From the NCBI RefSeq assembly GCF_937616625.2, contig NC_065575.1, positions 34,581,001-34,645,000 on the forward strand: 64,000 bases of DNA, in the 5' to 3' direction. The DNA comes from Mercurialis annua. Its lineage: Eukaryota; Streptophyta; Magnoliopsida; Malpighiales; Euphorbiaceae. How positions within the stretch are numbered: position 1 is the stretch's first letter; every line of letters starts with the position of its first letter. The translations under genes and the position numbers were made by a program. Below, one piece after another: positions 34,572-46,595 of this stretch. The notes below the pieces were generated by a model. That model saw only the letters and a list, made by a program, of their open reading frames with translations, ran no database searches and was not told the DNA's origin.

Positions 34572-35273
34572 ATCTCACTGATAACTCATAAAGTAAGTGT
34601 CAATTTTATGTTTGAGCCTTTATAGGTCAAATATGTTAGAAAAGAACATCACCTAAAGGATGAAGAAAAAAGATTCCGAACTAGATGGAATAGCTCATAA
34701 TTTTTTTCAAAAATAATTTGTGCGATATCGAGTAAAATTAAATGACGGCATACCTCGACCACACGTAATCCATAAAAATAAGCACCTTTAAGGCGTTGAT
34801 TCCTAAGCATTTACATTCCTTCTGCTCAATAGCGAGTTTCTTGTGTGAATATATATGTACTCTATACAAAGTTTTTGATTCCTCAGGCTATAGCTCATCG
34901 ATTTTGAACAATTGTATATCCAGTTTAACCTTTGTAATCGACTTGGATAAGCTCTGGACGAAAAAATGGAGAAATGTAAAGCAGGATCATGTCTTTCAAC
35001 AGTTACTAGATGTTTTACTGGAATCGTTTGAATTCTGGTCTTCCATGGACTCATCAGCAGGACTAGCTAGGAAAGCAGTTGTCCATGCCATGAGGTGCAG
35101 CTGTTGGGAGCACCATTCAATCGGTAGTCGGCTCCAAGCATCTAGGCACTGATGCATCTTTGGCAAGCTGACGCATTTGCATAGTTTTAAAAATATCTAA
35201 AGTCAGACTCATTTTCCTCCACCGATCAGCAATCCTAGATGGATGCAGAGAGATAAGACAAGCTCGTAACAAC
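34572..35273. other. shared 3' region between the convergent MLKL and SPA genes
   Basis: About 700 bases between the two stop codons, expected to hold both 3' UTRs. A 118-codon open frame at 34796-35152 shows no family features. The stretch 35050-35270 is less AT-rich and probably belongs to the SPA 3' UTR. Confidence 0.5.
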
Positions 35274-38200
35274 TCAAACCATCTTTAGCACTTTCATATT
35301 TCCCATTGAATTAGCAGCTACAACCATGTTTGACTTTTGTCTCCAACAGACACTAGAAACAAACTGTCCACTATCATCAACGATCTTGTTTCCAGAAAAA
35401 GGATCAACATATCCCAATTTGTAAGAAGTGATAGGCATTGGTAGAGATCGGTAATAGCTGTAAACCTGACAAACAAGATACCAGGCAAATGTTACATTAC
35501 CGGAATTGGATACAAAAAAAGCATGAGAGAAAGAAATCGATAACAAAATCAGCAAGCATAGGTAGCAAGCATTCGGTCCATTTTTTTTCTTCAAATGATC
35601 TAGAATTGGGAATCTTGCATTGTAACGAAATGAGAAATGTATATTTTCATTGCTAAGTATTAGAAATGCTGAAAATTCTTCATTTACTTTGTAGATGAGA
35701 TACAAACACGAAGTTTGCTTCAATTAATAGTTTCCCAAACAGAGATCTTTCATTAAATGAGCAGCCAAGATATCATAATTAATTACTGAACAATTGTGTC
35801 CTAAAAGTTTAGCATTCAACAATATTGCATGTCATATTAAGGTATATATACCTCGTTAGTTTCTGAACCACACGCTATGTATCCATCCATTGTTGCTAAC
35901 CCTACAAAATTCTGGACATACAAAAAAATATAACAGTCAGAACCAATAAGAAAACAGAAGCTGTTAAAGTATTTATCAGTATTCGACCTTCTCATTGGTG
36001 TGACCACTAAATGTCCGAGCACAAGCACCGGGGGACAGCCCAGTTGAGCTAGTCTTGTTGAGATCCCAGAGCTTTAGAGTATTGTCTGTAGATGCAGAAA
36101 CAAGGGTTTCTGAATCTAACATTTTCACATAGCTAACAGCTTTTTCATGACCAGCTAATGTGCACCAAGGGATTTTAGTATGCCGAAGATCATAACAGTA
36201 GATCTTGTAGTCAGCAGATCCAAATGATAGTAGATGATTAGAGGAGGCAGAGAACTGAACGCAACAAATGTTGGCTGGATTCCAAATAGTACCTAGAGAA
36301 TTTCTCTGCAACACAATTACATTCAAAGTTCTGCTCGAAACAGTGAAACCGAAAGCTTTCACAAAAACAAATGTAACATTCAAGAATTATACTAAGTTCT
36401 ACACAAGAAGAACAGTAATTTATGTCAGTAGCAGGACAGAAGTTAGAATTCTGACTTATAAACCAGGGGTTAAGCCCATTGCCTAGGCAATAACATGCTT
36501 TCCAGTTTCCACTACGCCACCTTTGTGCTTGTGTCACATGTAGTAACAAATTATAACATATTTCATACAAAAATCAGCTCAACCGAACAAAACCGACTTT
36601 TCTGGATTTGCTATTTCGGAAAAAAGTACTGATTAGTTCTCGTTTTCCAATCGACCAATGCTCAGCCTACTTAACAATGACTACACAGCCTATTTCCATA
36701 TCTCTATAATATAGCTACAATCAAAACTATGCTGAAATCTTCTCAAAAAAATAAAAAAAAACTATGCTGAAAGTTGATACTGCTATAAATAACAATTTGA
36801 ATTTTCAAGAACTGTCCAAGTTGTAGAAGATAAAAAAAGATATCTAGTCTAGTTAAACGAACTGATAAAATTAGATTGCCTGCCTATTTTAGTTGGCCCA
36901 ATCACATGCTGCTTGGGAAAAGCAGATGGATGAACCTCCTATAAAACATCAGTAAGTATACAAATAGCACGGGTTATGGCTTTGACAAATGATACAGTAT
37001 TGTGTGTGTAGCTTCTGTATGTGTGTGATTTTTGATAATTGTCATTCAACTTGAAAGGCATGAGAGAAAAGATACCTCATTGATGCTCCACAATTTCACA
37101 GAACAGTCGTCGCTTCCACTAGCAAACATCATGGGATCAGCTAGCGAAAAGTCTACAGACCAGGCTCTCTTTTGGTGCTCCCTGTATTGAAACAATCCTT
37201 GACCAGTGCCCGCATCCCACATCTGGACGTCATCCGTAAAACTAGGTTACAAGTTGTAAGACTAAAACTATGACCAACATAAATCAAATCTACTACCAAT
37301 TGATTGGAGTAAATAAGAATAATGAAAAAGATATAACAAATTACAATATACCATTTAAATTGGACAACATGAATGTATGCATCCAGGAAAACATGACTGT
37401 TATATTATTCTAGACTAATAAATTACAATAAGAATTCCTTCTTTCAGAGCGAGGATAGCTGACCAACATCAAATCATTCGTTCCAAAACCATTTTTAATA
37501 TTTCATTTTCTGAACACTAATTATAAAATGAACTCAAGATATTGAACCTCAGGTGCTCAACAATGCATATATAGATTAAGCAAAATATTTGCAGGTAATA
37601 TAACCTTCTTTCAAAGACATAAATCTCAAAATAAAATGCAATGCGCTGGTAAAACCAAACCTGAATTACGCCATCATAGTCAGTTGAAGCCAAATAGTTC
37701 TTGATGTAATTGTTCCAAGAGACGCAACTGAGCTTAGATTTGTTTGACAGCTCAACTACAGGATAGTGGATATCCGTGGAATCATTTAAAAGTGTGTCAA
37801 ACTCAAAAACCTTGATCTTCTTTGACACCCCAGCAGCAGCAATGTATTCCTCATCCCGGTCAAAACTCAAAGAGCAGAGTACATTTGTAGAGCTCAGGAG
37901 ATCTCTATTTTTCAGCGATCCACAAACTTCAAATTTACTATAGCGAGCAAACTTACAAAAACCATCAAAAAAGGCTCCAAGAGGATCTTCAGATCTCGGG
38001 ATAACATTTGATTTTTCATTTTCATTATTGATTGCAGACCACCTTTCTCGATTCCTAAGAACATCTGTATCGGATCGTGATGCAGAAGTAGTTGAACAGA
38101 TTTGGGATCTCATGGAGAAGTAGGCATTGGCGGTTTTGTTAATATCTCTCATGAATGTTACCTCACTCATATTTGACACATTGGAAATAGCAACTGAACT

Positions 38201-40025
38201 TTTACCAACACCCAATTTATGTTCCCTCACATTGGGAAATGCCTCTCCCGTCTCAGAGAAATCAGAGGTCATCCTCAAAAGATGCCTTTTCTCAACGTCC
38301 TTAATATCTTTGTCTAGACACTCGATATCTTCAATTAATTTGGAGGCATTTGTCTGTTTTTGTTCTTTCAATAGACTGAGGAAATGAAGCAAGAGCTCTG
38401 ATTCAGGATCAGTACTGTCAGGACATGCTGGTGCATCATTAGTAGAGCTTAAGTCCTGGGATCGACATATTAACTCAGACTGCAGAATTTGCCTAATATG
38501 CAAAATAAACATACGATCAATATAATATCGTTTTTAACCAAATTCCAAACAACTAACACAGTAGATAATCAAGTGCGACATGAGATACCTTGCTGTAGGA
38601 CGCGATGAAGGTTCTGGGTGAAGAAACCAAAGACAAAAGCCAGCTTCTTTTGGATTTTCTGAAAGAAAATTTGATGGTAGAATCCTATGGCGCAGATCCA
38701 ACATGGCAGTAGAACGCAGCTCATGCGACTCAAACCAGTTGAGCAACTGAAGCAAACAGACTATGTTAGATACTCTATTTGACTTCTACTAGGGCAGGTT
38801 TTACTTGCATTGAGTAGGTGTCTAAACATATGCCTCCATGAAAAGAAATGAAAAAAGAAATTATCTCATTTGATATTCAATAAAGTTTACAAATCTCAGC
38901 CACCTGATTATTGAAGAAAATGAGACGCCACTATGCAATTCGAATTTTGAAACATTAGAATCACAAGATTATGAGAACTAGTTTTGTGTATCAGTTATAG
39001 TTGATTATGGCACAACAATCGTAAATTTAAGTTGGAACAGGATCAGTTAAAAGTCCCAGCAGCAAGATCAAGTAGTAAGTTACTAAGTACTGCATAAGTA
39101 ATGAAGCATTCACCTCAAAGAGAAGAACCCCAAGGCTATAGATATTTGATGAAAATGTGGTGATTCCTTCATCAAGTTGCTCTGGACTTCTATACCACTT
39201 CTCTTCCAGTTGAAGACTAAAAGAGAGGGACTGTTGCCTCGTTTTATTAAATAGACTTGGGTGTTTAGATTGGCTCTGGGACTGAAGTTCAACATCCCCA
39301 TCTACTGCCCTAGACTTCATAAACTTGTTAATTTTTTGCTGTTTTGCAACTAAAGTATCACAGGCGCTCGTGTCTTGCTCCATTGGCCGTTTCTTTGCCA
39401 AATTGCGGAATTCAGATGTATCAGATTCTCTCTTGGCAGCTGAACCAGTGTAAGCAATTCTATTAGACGATAACAACTTAAAACAAGATGGCCGCAAGTC
39501 ATTCAAGGCAACACCTTGAGAGTGTGCTAAATACACCAATTCAGCAATTTGTCTAAATACAAGCAAGTTTTCAACTTTATCTCTTCTTCGACACCCGGGT
39601 TTCAGCAAATCACTCATGCTGATCCCCTGATGTAACGACTCAGGACGAGACCCCTCAATCCTATGAGGAAAAAGCTGACTCCTTTTGGCACTTGATCTCA
39701 TCAATGAATCCGAAGCAACCTTCCTAGCATAACTCATTCTTCCTTCGCCATCCCCCAAACCCGGAATGCCAAAAAAAGGAAGAACATCTACATTTCTGGT
39801 GACAGACCCCTTTCCTTTCAACCCTTTGTTTAGCAATCTAGTCGAATCCTTATCTACCGTAAAATCGTTTATCGAGCTCTCCGGCCAATCACTCCTCAAA
39901 GATGCACACACCATAGGTGAACCTAATAGATTACAATCCTCTAATTTCATGGGAACATCACAAATTTTCCCCTCAACTTCTGCATTTCCATTAGCTCTAT
40001 CAACTTCCTCCCTAATTCCTTCCAT
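35274..40025 (-). CDS. SPA3: SPA3/SPA4-like protein (SUPPRESSOR OF PHYA-105 family)
   Basis: Seven coding exons: 40025-39114, 38746-38589, 38492-37661, 37222-37076, 36305-35988, 35911-35852, 35465-35274; 872 residues. The N-terminal half holds a partial, degenerate kinase-like domain ([20 protein letters not shown] about 154-173; [11 protein letters not shown] about 175-185; [11 protein letters not shown] about 280-290; [13 protein letters not shown] at the exon 1 end). A coiled coil follows ([17 protein letters not shown] onward, about 387-430). The C-terminal part has WD40 repeats ([47 protein letters not shown]) ending [12 protein letters not shown] proteins form the COP1/SPA E3 ligase that degrades HY5, CO and other light-signalling factors in darkness. 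The truncated kinase-like part fits SPA3/SPA4 rather than SPA1/SPA2; which of the two is not settled. Start chosen at 40025 because a splice acceptor (TTTTTGCAG, ending at 40027) lies just upstream, cutting off the earlier in-frame ATG at 40049. Confidence 0.93.
36490..36560 (-). repeat. possible decayed tRNA-derived SINE in a SPA intron
   Basis: Minus strand has GGTGGCGTAGTGGAAACTGG, which fits the box A consensus (TGGCGTAGTGG), followed by GGCAATGGGCTTAACCCC where box B would be expected, but box B is not intact. It lies in the 770-bp intron between exons 4 and 5. Confidence 0.3.
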
Positions 40026-40026
40026 A

Positions 40027-40232
40027 CTGCAAAAATTAACCTTATTCAACAGCTATATCTAATCCAGTAAATTCCACAAAGAGTTCATGATAAATTCTAC
40101 ATGGAACAAAGGTGCATTATTTAAAAAGATAAAAAAAATTAAATTTGCATGAACAAATTACAACAATGAGTAAAATAATCAATAAAGAGAACTTATAATA
40201 AGATTAAACAAAAAGAAAAGAATACATACCAC
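40027..40232 (-). other. probable 5' UTR intron of the SPA gene
   Basis: On the minus strand a donor (CTGTG then GTATGTATTC, near 40232) and an acceptor with TTTTTGCAG ending at 40027 bracket an AT-rich stretch. The coding ATG follows two bases after the acceptor. Confidence 0.6.
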
Positions 40233-40721
40233 AGAATGAAGCGGCAGAAAAGAAAAGGCTGATTTTTTTATTATATTTTGAACTGTAAAACTGAAATTTT
40301 GAAGAAGGAAAAAAAAAAAGTAAAGTTACTGAATTCAGATATAAATATCTTCACACTATCCACTTCTCTCTCAATCAGACATCTGTGAAAGCTGCTGCAT
40401 CACTCATTTCTCAATTCACCGTTTATTTTTAAATACTTTTTAAAACTATCATTGTTAATAAAAAAAAAGTTATAAAAATTATTAAACTATAGAACCAACC
40501 CAAAACTCCTGGCTTGTATTTTTAACTGAAATAAGTATACAATAAAAAACTATTTAATTTGCATGTTTAGCTAAAAGTTAGATTTGGGTTTGAGCATAAA
40601 AAATGTAGAATTTGATAGGGGTTAGATTATTTTGGTTTTGATTGATAAAATAAGAGGAGCAGATTGATACACGTATGCGGAAGATGAGGAGTGGCTACGA
40701 AAGAGTTGAGTTGGCGGCTTG

Positions 40722-40727
40722 CACGTG
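40722..40727. promoter_or_regulatory. G-box CACGTG upstream of the SPA gene
   Basis: The palindromic core GCACGTGC lies about 490 bases beyond the proposed 5' UTR intron. G-boxes are bound by HY5 and PIF factors in light-regulated genes; whether this one is used is unknown. Confidence 0.35.
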
Positions 40728-41541
40728 CGATGAAGGTGGCGTGTCGTACCACAGACAAAGATTGTAGTTTAACTGTTTATTCGTTGGAATGCTTCATAAA
40801 AGTTGTATGCAGTACTTCTCTTTTTTGGGCTTTCAATTTGGTGTAAATTGACTATACACAGCAGAATTATATCGCTATACAAGTTAGGGTAGACGGATCG
40901 AATCAAGTCGAGTATTGAGAATAATTTTCAAGTAGAGTTTCAAATTTATATATTAAATATTTTTTGAGTTTATCGACAATTTACGAGTTTAATCGAACTT
41001 TATTTTTTAAGCCCTATTTACATGCCTTTGAGCTTTATCAATTTGTTTAGGAGATTTCTACTGCAAACTTTTAATCTTTCTTGTCATTCTACCATTAGAA
41101 TTTTGCTTTTCGTCCTCTTACTTGAATGAAATCTGGCAAGATTGGTCACTCGTTATTAACTATAAACTGTTTCAAGTTTACATATATTAACTTTTTAAAA
41201 AATCATCTGAAGTTCCGGCTGCCACCTAAGCATTTTTGGCCTGAAATATCAAAATGAAAAAAAATGAAAGTTCAGTGATCAAAATGAAAAAAAAAGTAGT
41301 TTAGTGACTTAAATGAAAAAACTCGAAAGTTCAGTGATTTTCAGGATCAATTACCCCAGAGTTTGTATACGGGGGGGTTAGATTATACACACAAGTTGAA
41401 TGTAGAGGTAAATGATAATTAAAGGGAGGCAAATGTAGACTAGTTAAACGGGATTGATCCAAGGGTATTAAATTAAATCGAAGATGATCCCAATACTAGT
41501 TGTGGATTTATGAGTATAAATAAACGGCCTAATTATTTAAA

Positions 41542-42935
41542 GGGTTAATCACCAAAAAATACCAAACCTATACGTTTTGTGTCAATTATAGCTAAATCTT
41601 TAAAAATCACCAGATTTAGCCAAACTTTATATGTTCTGTTTCTTTTTTAGCCATTTTTGAATCGAACCGGTTTTTCTGACACCGTGTCGTCCACGTCACC
41701 GCCAACCAAGCAATTGGCTTGCATGGCAGCTGAAACATTTAAATAAGGTTTGGCTATAACTGACACAAAAAATATAAGTTTGGTATTTTTTGGGTTAGTA
41801 AACCTAATTTTAAATTCAAGCCAATTTTTAAATTTAATAATTAGTAAATTAATTATATCATTTATGAAATTTATATATATTTAAAAATAATTAATATTTC
41901 CTATTTAATACTAATTAAAATTATTTTTTATTTTTTATTAAACCTAATTAAATCTAATAAATTTATATTATAATATATTTTAATGAATATGTAATTAAAA
42001 AAATGAATTGATGTATTACTTAGGAATTAATTTTGAATTAAATTTGGTGAAAGAATTTAATGTTCATGATGATTTTGAACTTGATTTATTATTTTTAATG
42101 TTGTTGAGATCTTGTTATGACTGGTTTTAGATAATAAATAAAATAGTTATGTGTAAATTAAGGTAAGTTTTTGGCTATGCCGAGTAAAATGACATATGTG
42201 TTTATGCTTATAAACATCATAATATATATTGATTATACCACAATGAGCTTCACTTTTTAAAGAAAAAAAAAGAGAAAATAATTAAACTCAACTTTTAAAT
42301 AAGCTGTCTATTCTGCGATTATTTTTATGTTTATGTGCGTATAGTTGAATTATTAACACTGTCGTATGTTTGTTGTGTATATTACTCTAAGATTGTTCGT
42401 CGGAAGACGAATAATTGGGTCTCAAACGGCGGCGGTGTCAAAGAACCGACGACTGGAATTTTTTAAAAAATAAATTTTAGAATGAATATGACATTTTTTG
42501 TTTCTATTAGAATTTAAATTAATTATATATCCTTAAATATGTAAAAAAAATTATTTAAATTTAGTAAAAAATAAATTAATTTTAATTAGTGTTAAATAAA
42601 AATATTATTTTTTAAATATATATGAATTTTATTATAATATAATTAATCATTTAATTATTTAATTTTAAAATTAGTTTTATTCACAAAAAAATACCAAACC
42701 TATGCATTTTGTGTCAGTTATAGCCAAACCTTATTTAAATATTTCAGCTGACATGCCAGCCAATTTCTTAGTTGGCGGTGACGTGGACGACACGGTGTCA
42801 GAAAAACCGGTTCGATTCAAAAATGGCTAAAAAAGAAACAGAACATATAAGGTTTGGCTAAATCTGGTGATTTTTAAAGGTTTGGCTATAATTGACACAA
42901 AACGTATAGTTTTGGCATTTTTTGGTGATTAAGCC
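41542..42935. mobile_element. long-TIR MULE-like element (1394 bp) with 9-bp TSD
   Basis: TTATTTAAA flanks both ends exactly (41533-41541, 42936-42944). The left arm starts GGGTTAATCACCAAAAAATA; the right end reads inward GGCTTAATCACCAAAAAATG. The first 250 bases of the arms are nearly identical (for example TTTGAATCGAACCGGTTTTT, ACACCGTGTCGTCCACGTCA), and weaker pairing continues to about 420 bases. The centre is AT-rich, with one less AT-rich patch at 42395-42460. No transposase. A relative is at 53590-53969. Confidence 0.9.
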
Positions 42936-43204
42936 TTATTTAAAAACATCCATCTTAAAAAAATTGCGTTTTATCCCAACGTAGAATTTTTTTTATTTGT
43001 ACCCTATTTCGGATTTTTAGTTTTTACCTCTACCCCAAATTTTTAAATTTTGATAATTTGATTAATTTAAGGATGAAAACATTAAAAATAATTAAATATA
43101 AGAATTTTATGTTACTTTTTCTATTTAAAAAAATACAAACAAATCCTTCAACTTTAAAAACTTTCTAATACTTCCTAATAATTAAAAAAAAATTAAAATT
43201 TCAA

Positions 43205-43525
43205 GTTCTTCGACCAGGGATTTGTTCTTCTCCAGCCACGGAGAAGAACAACACGCTGTTCTTCCCTTGACCGGAGAAGAATAAATATGTTCTTCCCCGG
43301 TAAAGGGAAGAACAGATCCGACGGATTTGTTCTTCATCCGTCAGATCTGTTCTTCATGGAAAATCAGACCCCATGAGGGTCAGTTCTTCAATGAAAAAAC
43401 GACCATGATGGATTAGTTCTTCCATTGAAGAATGACCCTGATGGGTCGGTTCTTCAAGGAAGAATAGACCCGACGGGTCTGTTATTCCTTGAAGAACAGG
43501 TATGTTATTCCTTGAAGAACGATTG
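43205..43525. repeat. palindromic GAAGAAC / GTTCTTC core
   Basis: About 20 copies of GTTCTTC, GTTCTTCC or their complements alternate, interspersed with small mirrored words (ATCCGACGGATTTG, GACCCGACGGGTCTG, CCTTGAAGAAC). Clearly richer in GC than the arms. Confidence 0.75.
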
Positions 43526-43905
43526 GTTTTCAAAAGTAAAATTTTAAGTGTAATATTTTTAATTTTTTTTGTAAATTGACTTTATTTTTTAATAAAGAAT
43601 ATTTGTATAACATTTTTTAATTTTAAAAAAATTATTGAAGAAATTAAATAAAAAAATTTATTATTAGTTGAATTTTTTAAAGAAGAAATGTGTTTTTATA
43701 CTATTAATAACATTAACATTTAATTAGAATATAGGTTAAAAATGAAGTATTAAATTGAACCTTTTTATAAATGAAAAGAGTTCAATTTAACTCATTGGAT
43801 AGTGTGAAAACGAAAAACCCGAAATAGTGTACAAATGAAAATCTTCCTAAGTCGGAGTATAAATGCAAAAAATATTCAAGGTGGGGTGTTTTTAAGTAAT
43901 GGTTG

Positions 43906-44890
43906 TATAGGTTTTTCTAGACTCGCCTAATAAAATCAATCAATCACATTTATACATTTGGTTTTGGGCTTTGTGCCTGTAATCAATCCAGACCAGCCAA
44001 ACTTATGATATTTGCTAGAAACCTCTAAGGTTAGATGTATGCTTAGGAGTACCTGTTACTTGCCTCAAATGCCAATCCAGATCAAGACATATGCGCGTCA
44101 AACGTGTTTACTGCTTTCATACATGTTTATCTACAGCTTTCATATCCTGTGAACTGCATATACTGTTGAGATGAGATATAATACGAATATGTCCAGTAAA
44201 TAAAGCAGGTACCGATAAGTCAAGCACAAGAGTCTCGGGGAGGTCCACAAACCCTAGTCTTTGGTCTGATGCACGATAGTTTTACCGGAGGCGAGTAAGG
44301 CTATCTAGTCGGTTAAAAGGCATTTCCTAGTTAAACTAGGTGGCGACTCCATTTTTCAAACCATTTCCACCGAGAAGTCAACCATAAGGTTTGAGCGAGC
44401 GGCCCCCGAACTCCGCTCCGCTCACAATTGTATTTAACTTTGTGATGGGCTTCTAGACATAATAAAAGAGAGACATTTGTCATTTTGTATGTCCTGAAAA
44501 CTCTTTTTTAGTCAGCGATCTTGATCTTAATCCCCCTTGAAAACAAAAACAAAAACCCTAAAAATGTTTTTAGCGATGAAAGAGAAAAAGTAGGAAGGAT
44601 CGTTAAAAGAGGTGCATTAGTTAAGGTGAAAACCTGTTCGTTGTTGCTACTGCTGCTTTTTTTTTAGCAAAACATATATAGATATATACTGCATTTACAT
44701 ACTACTTCAATCAAGCTTCCCATATAAACAATTCTAACTTTTAAATCGTCCTGGGAGCTATGCGTGTGGAATCAATTTACCTCGAGTGAAAGCTCAATAC
44801 TATACAGATCCTCAATTAGGAAGAAATGGTTTGCCAATTTTACGACTGAAGAAGGTGATGTTGAAGCAGGCGCTAAAGACGAGATGAGAC
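43906..44890. other. intergenic with Ty3/Gypsy leader-like remnant
   Basis: The stretch 44220-44430 includes TTTCCTAGTTAAACTAGGTGGCGACTCC-like sequence (shared word GGTGGCGACTCC), which in plant Ty3/Gypsy elements lies next to the 5' LTR and primer-binding region. It is relatively GC-rich, with no coding frame. Nothing else recognised. Confidence 0.4.
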
Positions 44891-44894
44891 AATA

Positions 44895-45690
44895 TTAGAA
44901 AATACAAATTTAGCGACAAATTTTAGCGGAAGATTTAAAATCGGTCCCTAAATTTTTTATACCGACGAATTTAGCGACAAATCACTAAATCCGTGAGATA
45001 ATTGGTGGAGTTTTCCCACCAACTTTAGCAACAAATATTTCTTCGCTAAATGTAGCGGGATAACTCCCGCCAACAATTTGACAAGAATTACTCCCGCCAA
45101 TTATTTGACGGATTTAGCGATAAATTTTTGAATTTGTCGTTAAATTGTCAATAAAAAATTAATTAAAAAACCTATTTATAAAATAATTTTATTTAGAAAA
45201 TTATTATTTTACAAAATTATTATCAGAAAAATTTATTAGAAAATTATTATTTATTATTTAAAATAATTATTATAAAAATTTATTATTTTAGAATGCGGAA
45301 GTAAATTGCGGGACTAAATATTTTTCTTAGTTACATTTAAATATAATATAAATAGATATATAACAAGACTCTGAGTTGGTTAAGGATGAGTTACGCGTGG
45401 CGGAACATGAGGGTTGCAAAGACTTGGATGGGTGACTTACTGGAAATTTTGCAAAAATATTAAGTGGGTGACAGTAGGCGATAGATTAAATAATAATCCA
45501 TTTTAGAATTTAATTACAAAAATTTAATTTTTTATTTAAAAAATTAGCGACGGATTCAAATCCATTGCTAAAATCCATCGCTAGTTTTTCTATGTCACTA
45601 AATTTGCCGACGGATTGAACACATCAGCAATCCGTCTAACGACAAATTTTGGCCATTTAGCGATGCGTGGTGTAACGACAAAGTGGCAGC
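44895..45690. mobile_element. CACTA-like element remnant with subterminal TTTAGCGACAAAT repeats
   Basis: Words of the type TTTAGCGACAAATTTTAGCG, ACGAATTTAGCGACAAATC, TTTGACGGATTTAGCGATAA on the left, and AATTAGCGACGGATTC, TTGCCGACGGATTG, AACGACAAATTTTGGCC on the right, recur in both orders. Such subterminal repeats built on GCGACRRAT are typical of plant CACTA (En/Spm) elements. The exact CACTA termini are not intact (left TATTAGAAAATACAAATTT). No transposase. Confidence 0.5.
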
Positions 45691-45929
45691 GGCAAGGAAG
45701 AAGTGGGAAAGAAAGGGGGATTTGTTTTGAAAGGGATAAAGTGCAAATAGATTTCTAATTTTTTTAAGAGTTGATATGATGTTTAAACTTTAATTGTTTT
45801 TAAAAATAGTTAAAGGTTAATCTGTACTTTTAAAAAAAACTTCAAAGATTTCTTTGTGTATATTTTGCCTTAATTATTTTATTAAAACTCCAAACTAAAT
45901 AAGTGAAATAAAGTAGCTATAACATTTTA

Positions 45930-46121
45930 GAGTAATGCTATATAACCCTCCTTTTTAACCCACCTTCTTTAACCCACCTTATGTGGCATTAAAAGAGTGG
46001 ATGAATTAAAAGTTGGAATTTAAGATATACACTTTTGGAGGTGGATTTGACGAATTAAATGCTGCCACATAAGAAGTGACAATGAAAATGGTACAAAATG
46101 TTGGGTTAAATAGCATTTTCC
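45930..46121. mobile_element. small MULE-type MITE (192 bp) with 9-bp TSD
   Basis: AACATTTTA flanks both sides exactly (45921-45929, 46122-46130). Ends: GAGTAATGCTATATAACCC, and GGAAAATGCTATTTAACCC read from the right. It is immediately followed by a family C MITE. Confidence 0.82.
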
Positions 46122-46130
46122 AACATTTTA

Positions 46131-46306
46131 ATATCCCACACAACGGATGTGCCACGTCATTTTTACAAAGCCAATAATCATTTGCGATAGAATATTTTTA
46201 TTTATTACTTATTTTTTTTATCATTAAACATTTGCACATAGCTAACGTCTTATTGGTTTGTTGTACGAGCGCAACCATTGCGTTGTATAATTTTTAAATT
46301 AAACTA
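46131..46306 (+). repeat. MITE family C, copy 4
   Basis: CCCACACAACGGATGTGCC, ACGTCATTTTTACAAAGCC, AATAATCATTTGCGATAG, AT-rich centre, then the inverted end TTATTGGTTTGTTGTACG, GCGCAACCATTGCGTTGTAT. The two ends pair as inverted repeats. Confidence 0.75.
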
Positions 46307-46595
46307 CTAAATCTTCAATTAATATCCACACACACAAAATAAATTTTTTATTTTATTTGTTATTTGTTATATTATCTTTACTTTTAAATTTCTAAATCAT
46401 ATAACATCAAATATATTAAAATATTTATATTTAACAAAATTAAAACAGACTTAAGTACATTATTTCAAAAAAATAATTAAATTAATTAATTTAGAAAAAA
46501 GAACATTTGACATAAAATTTAAATTCTACTTGAATTCTAGTTCCTTCTAATACCAAAATATATAAGTCCTTATTGATGTAGACTCTAATACTAAT

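Larger units (their letters stand above)
41526..43905. mobile_element. older inverted-repeat element split by a younger insertion, with palindromic core
   Basis: Removing 41542-42935 plus one target copy joins GGCCTAATTATTTAAA (41526-41541) to AACATCCATC, a sequence close to the terminus GGCTTAATTACTTAAAAAAC of the element at 47695. The right end near 43905 has the inverted form (GTTTTTAAGTAATGG). The arms also pair further in (TACCCTATTTCGGATTTTTA near 43000 with AAAACCCGAAATAGTGTACA near 43815). The core 43205-43525 is full of GAAGAAC/GTTCTTC words. The right border and target duplication are unclear. Confidence 0.6.

Noticed and set aside
34796..35152. 118-codon frame between MLKL and SPA
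   Set aside because: Falls in the shared 3' region with no family features; likely chance.
36900..36950. An extra SPA exon between exons 4 and 5
   Set aside because: The exon 4 end (SINE) joins in phase to exon 5 (RNSLGTIWN) exactly as in SPA proteins, leaving no room for another exon.
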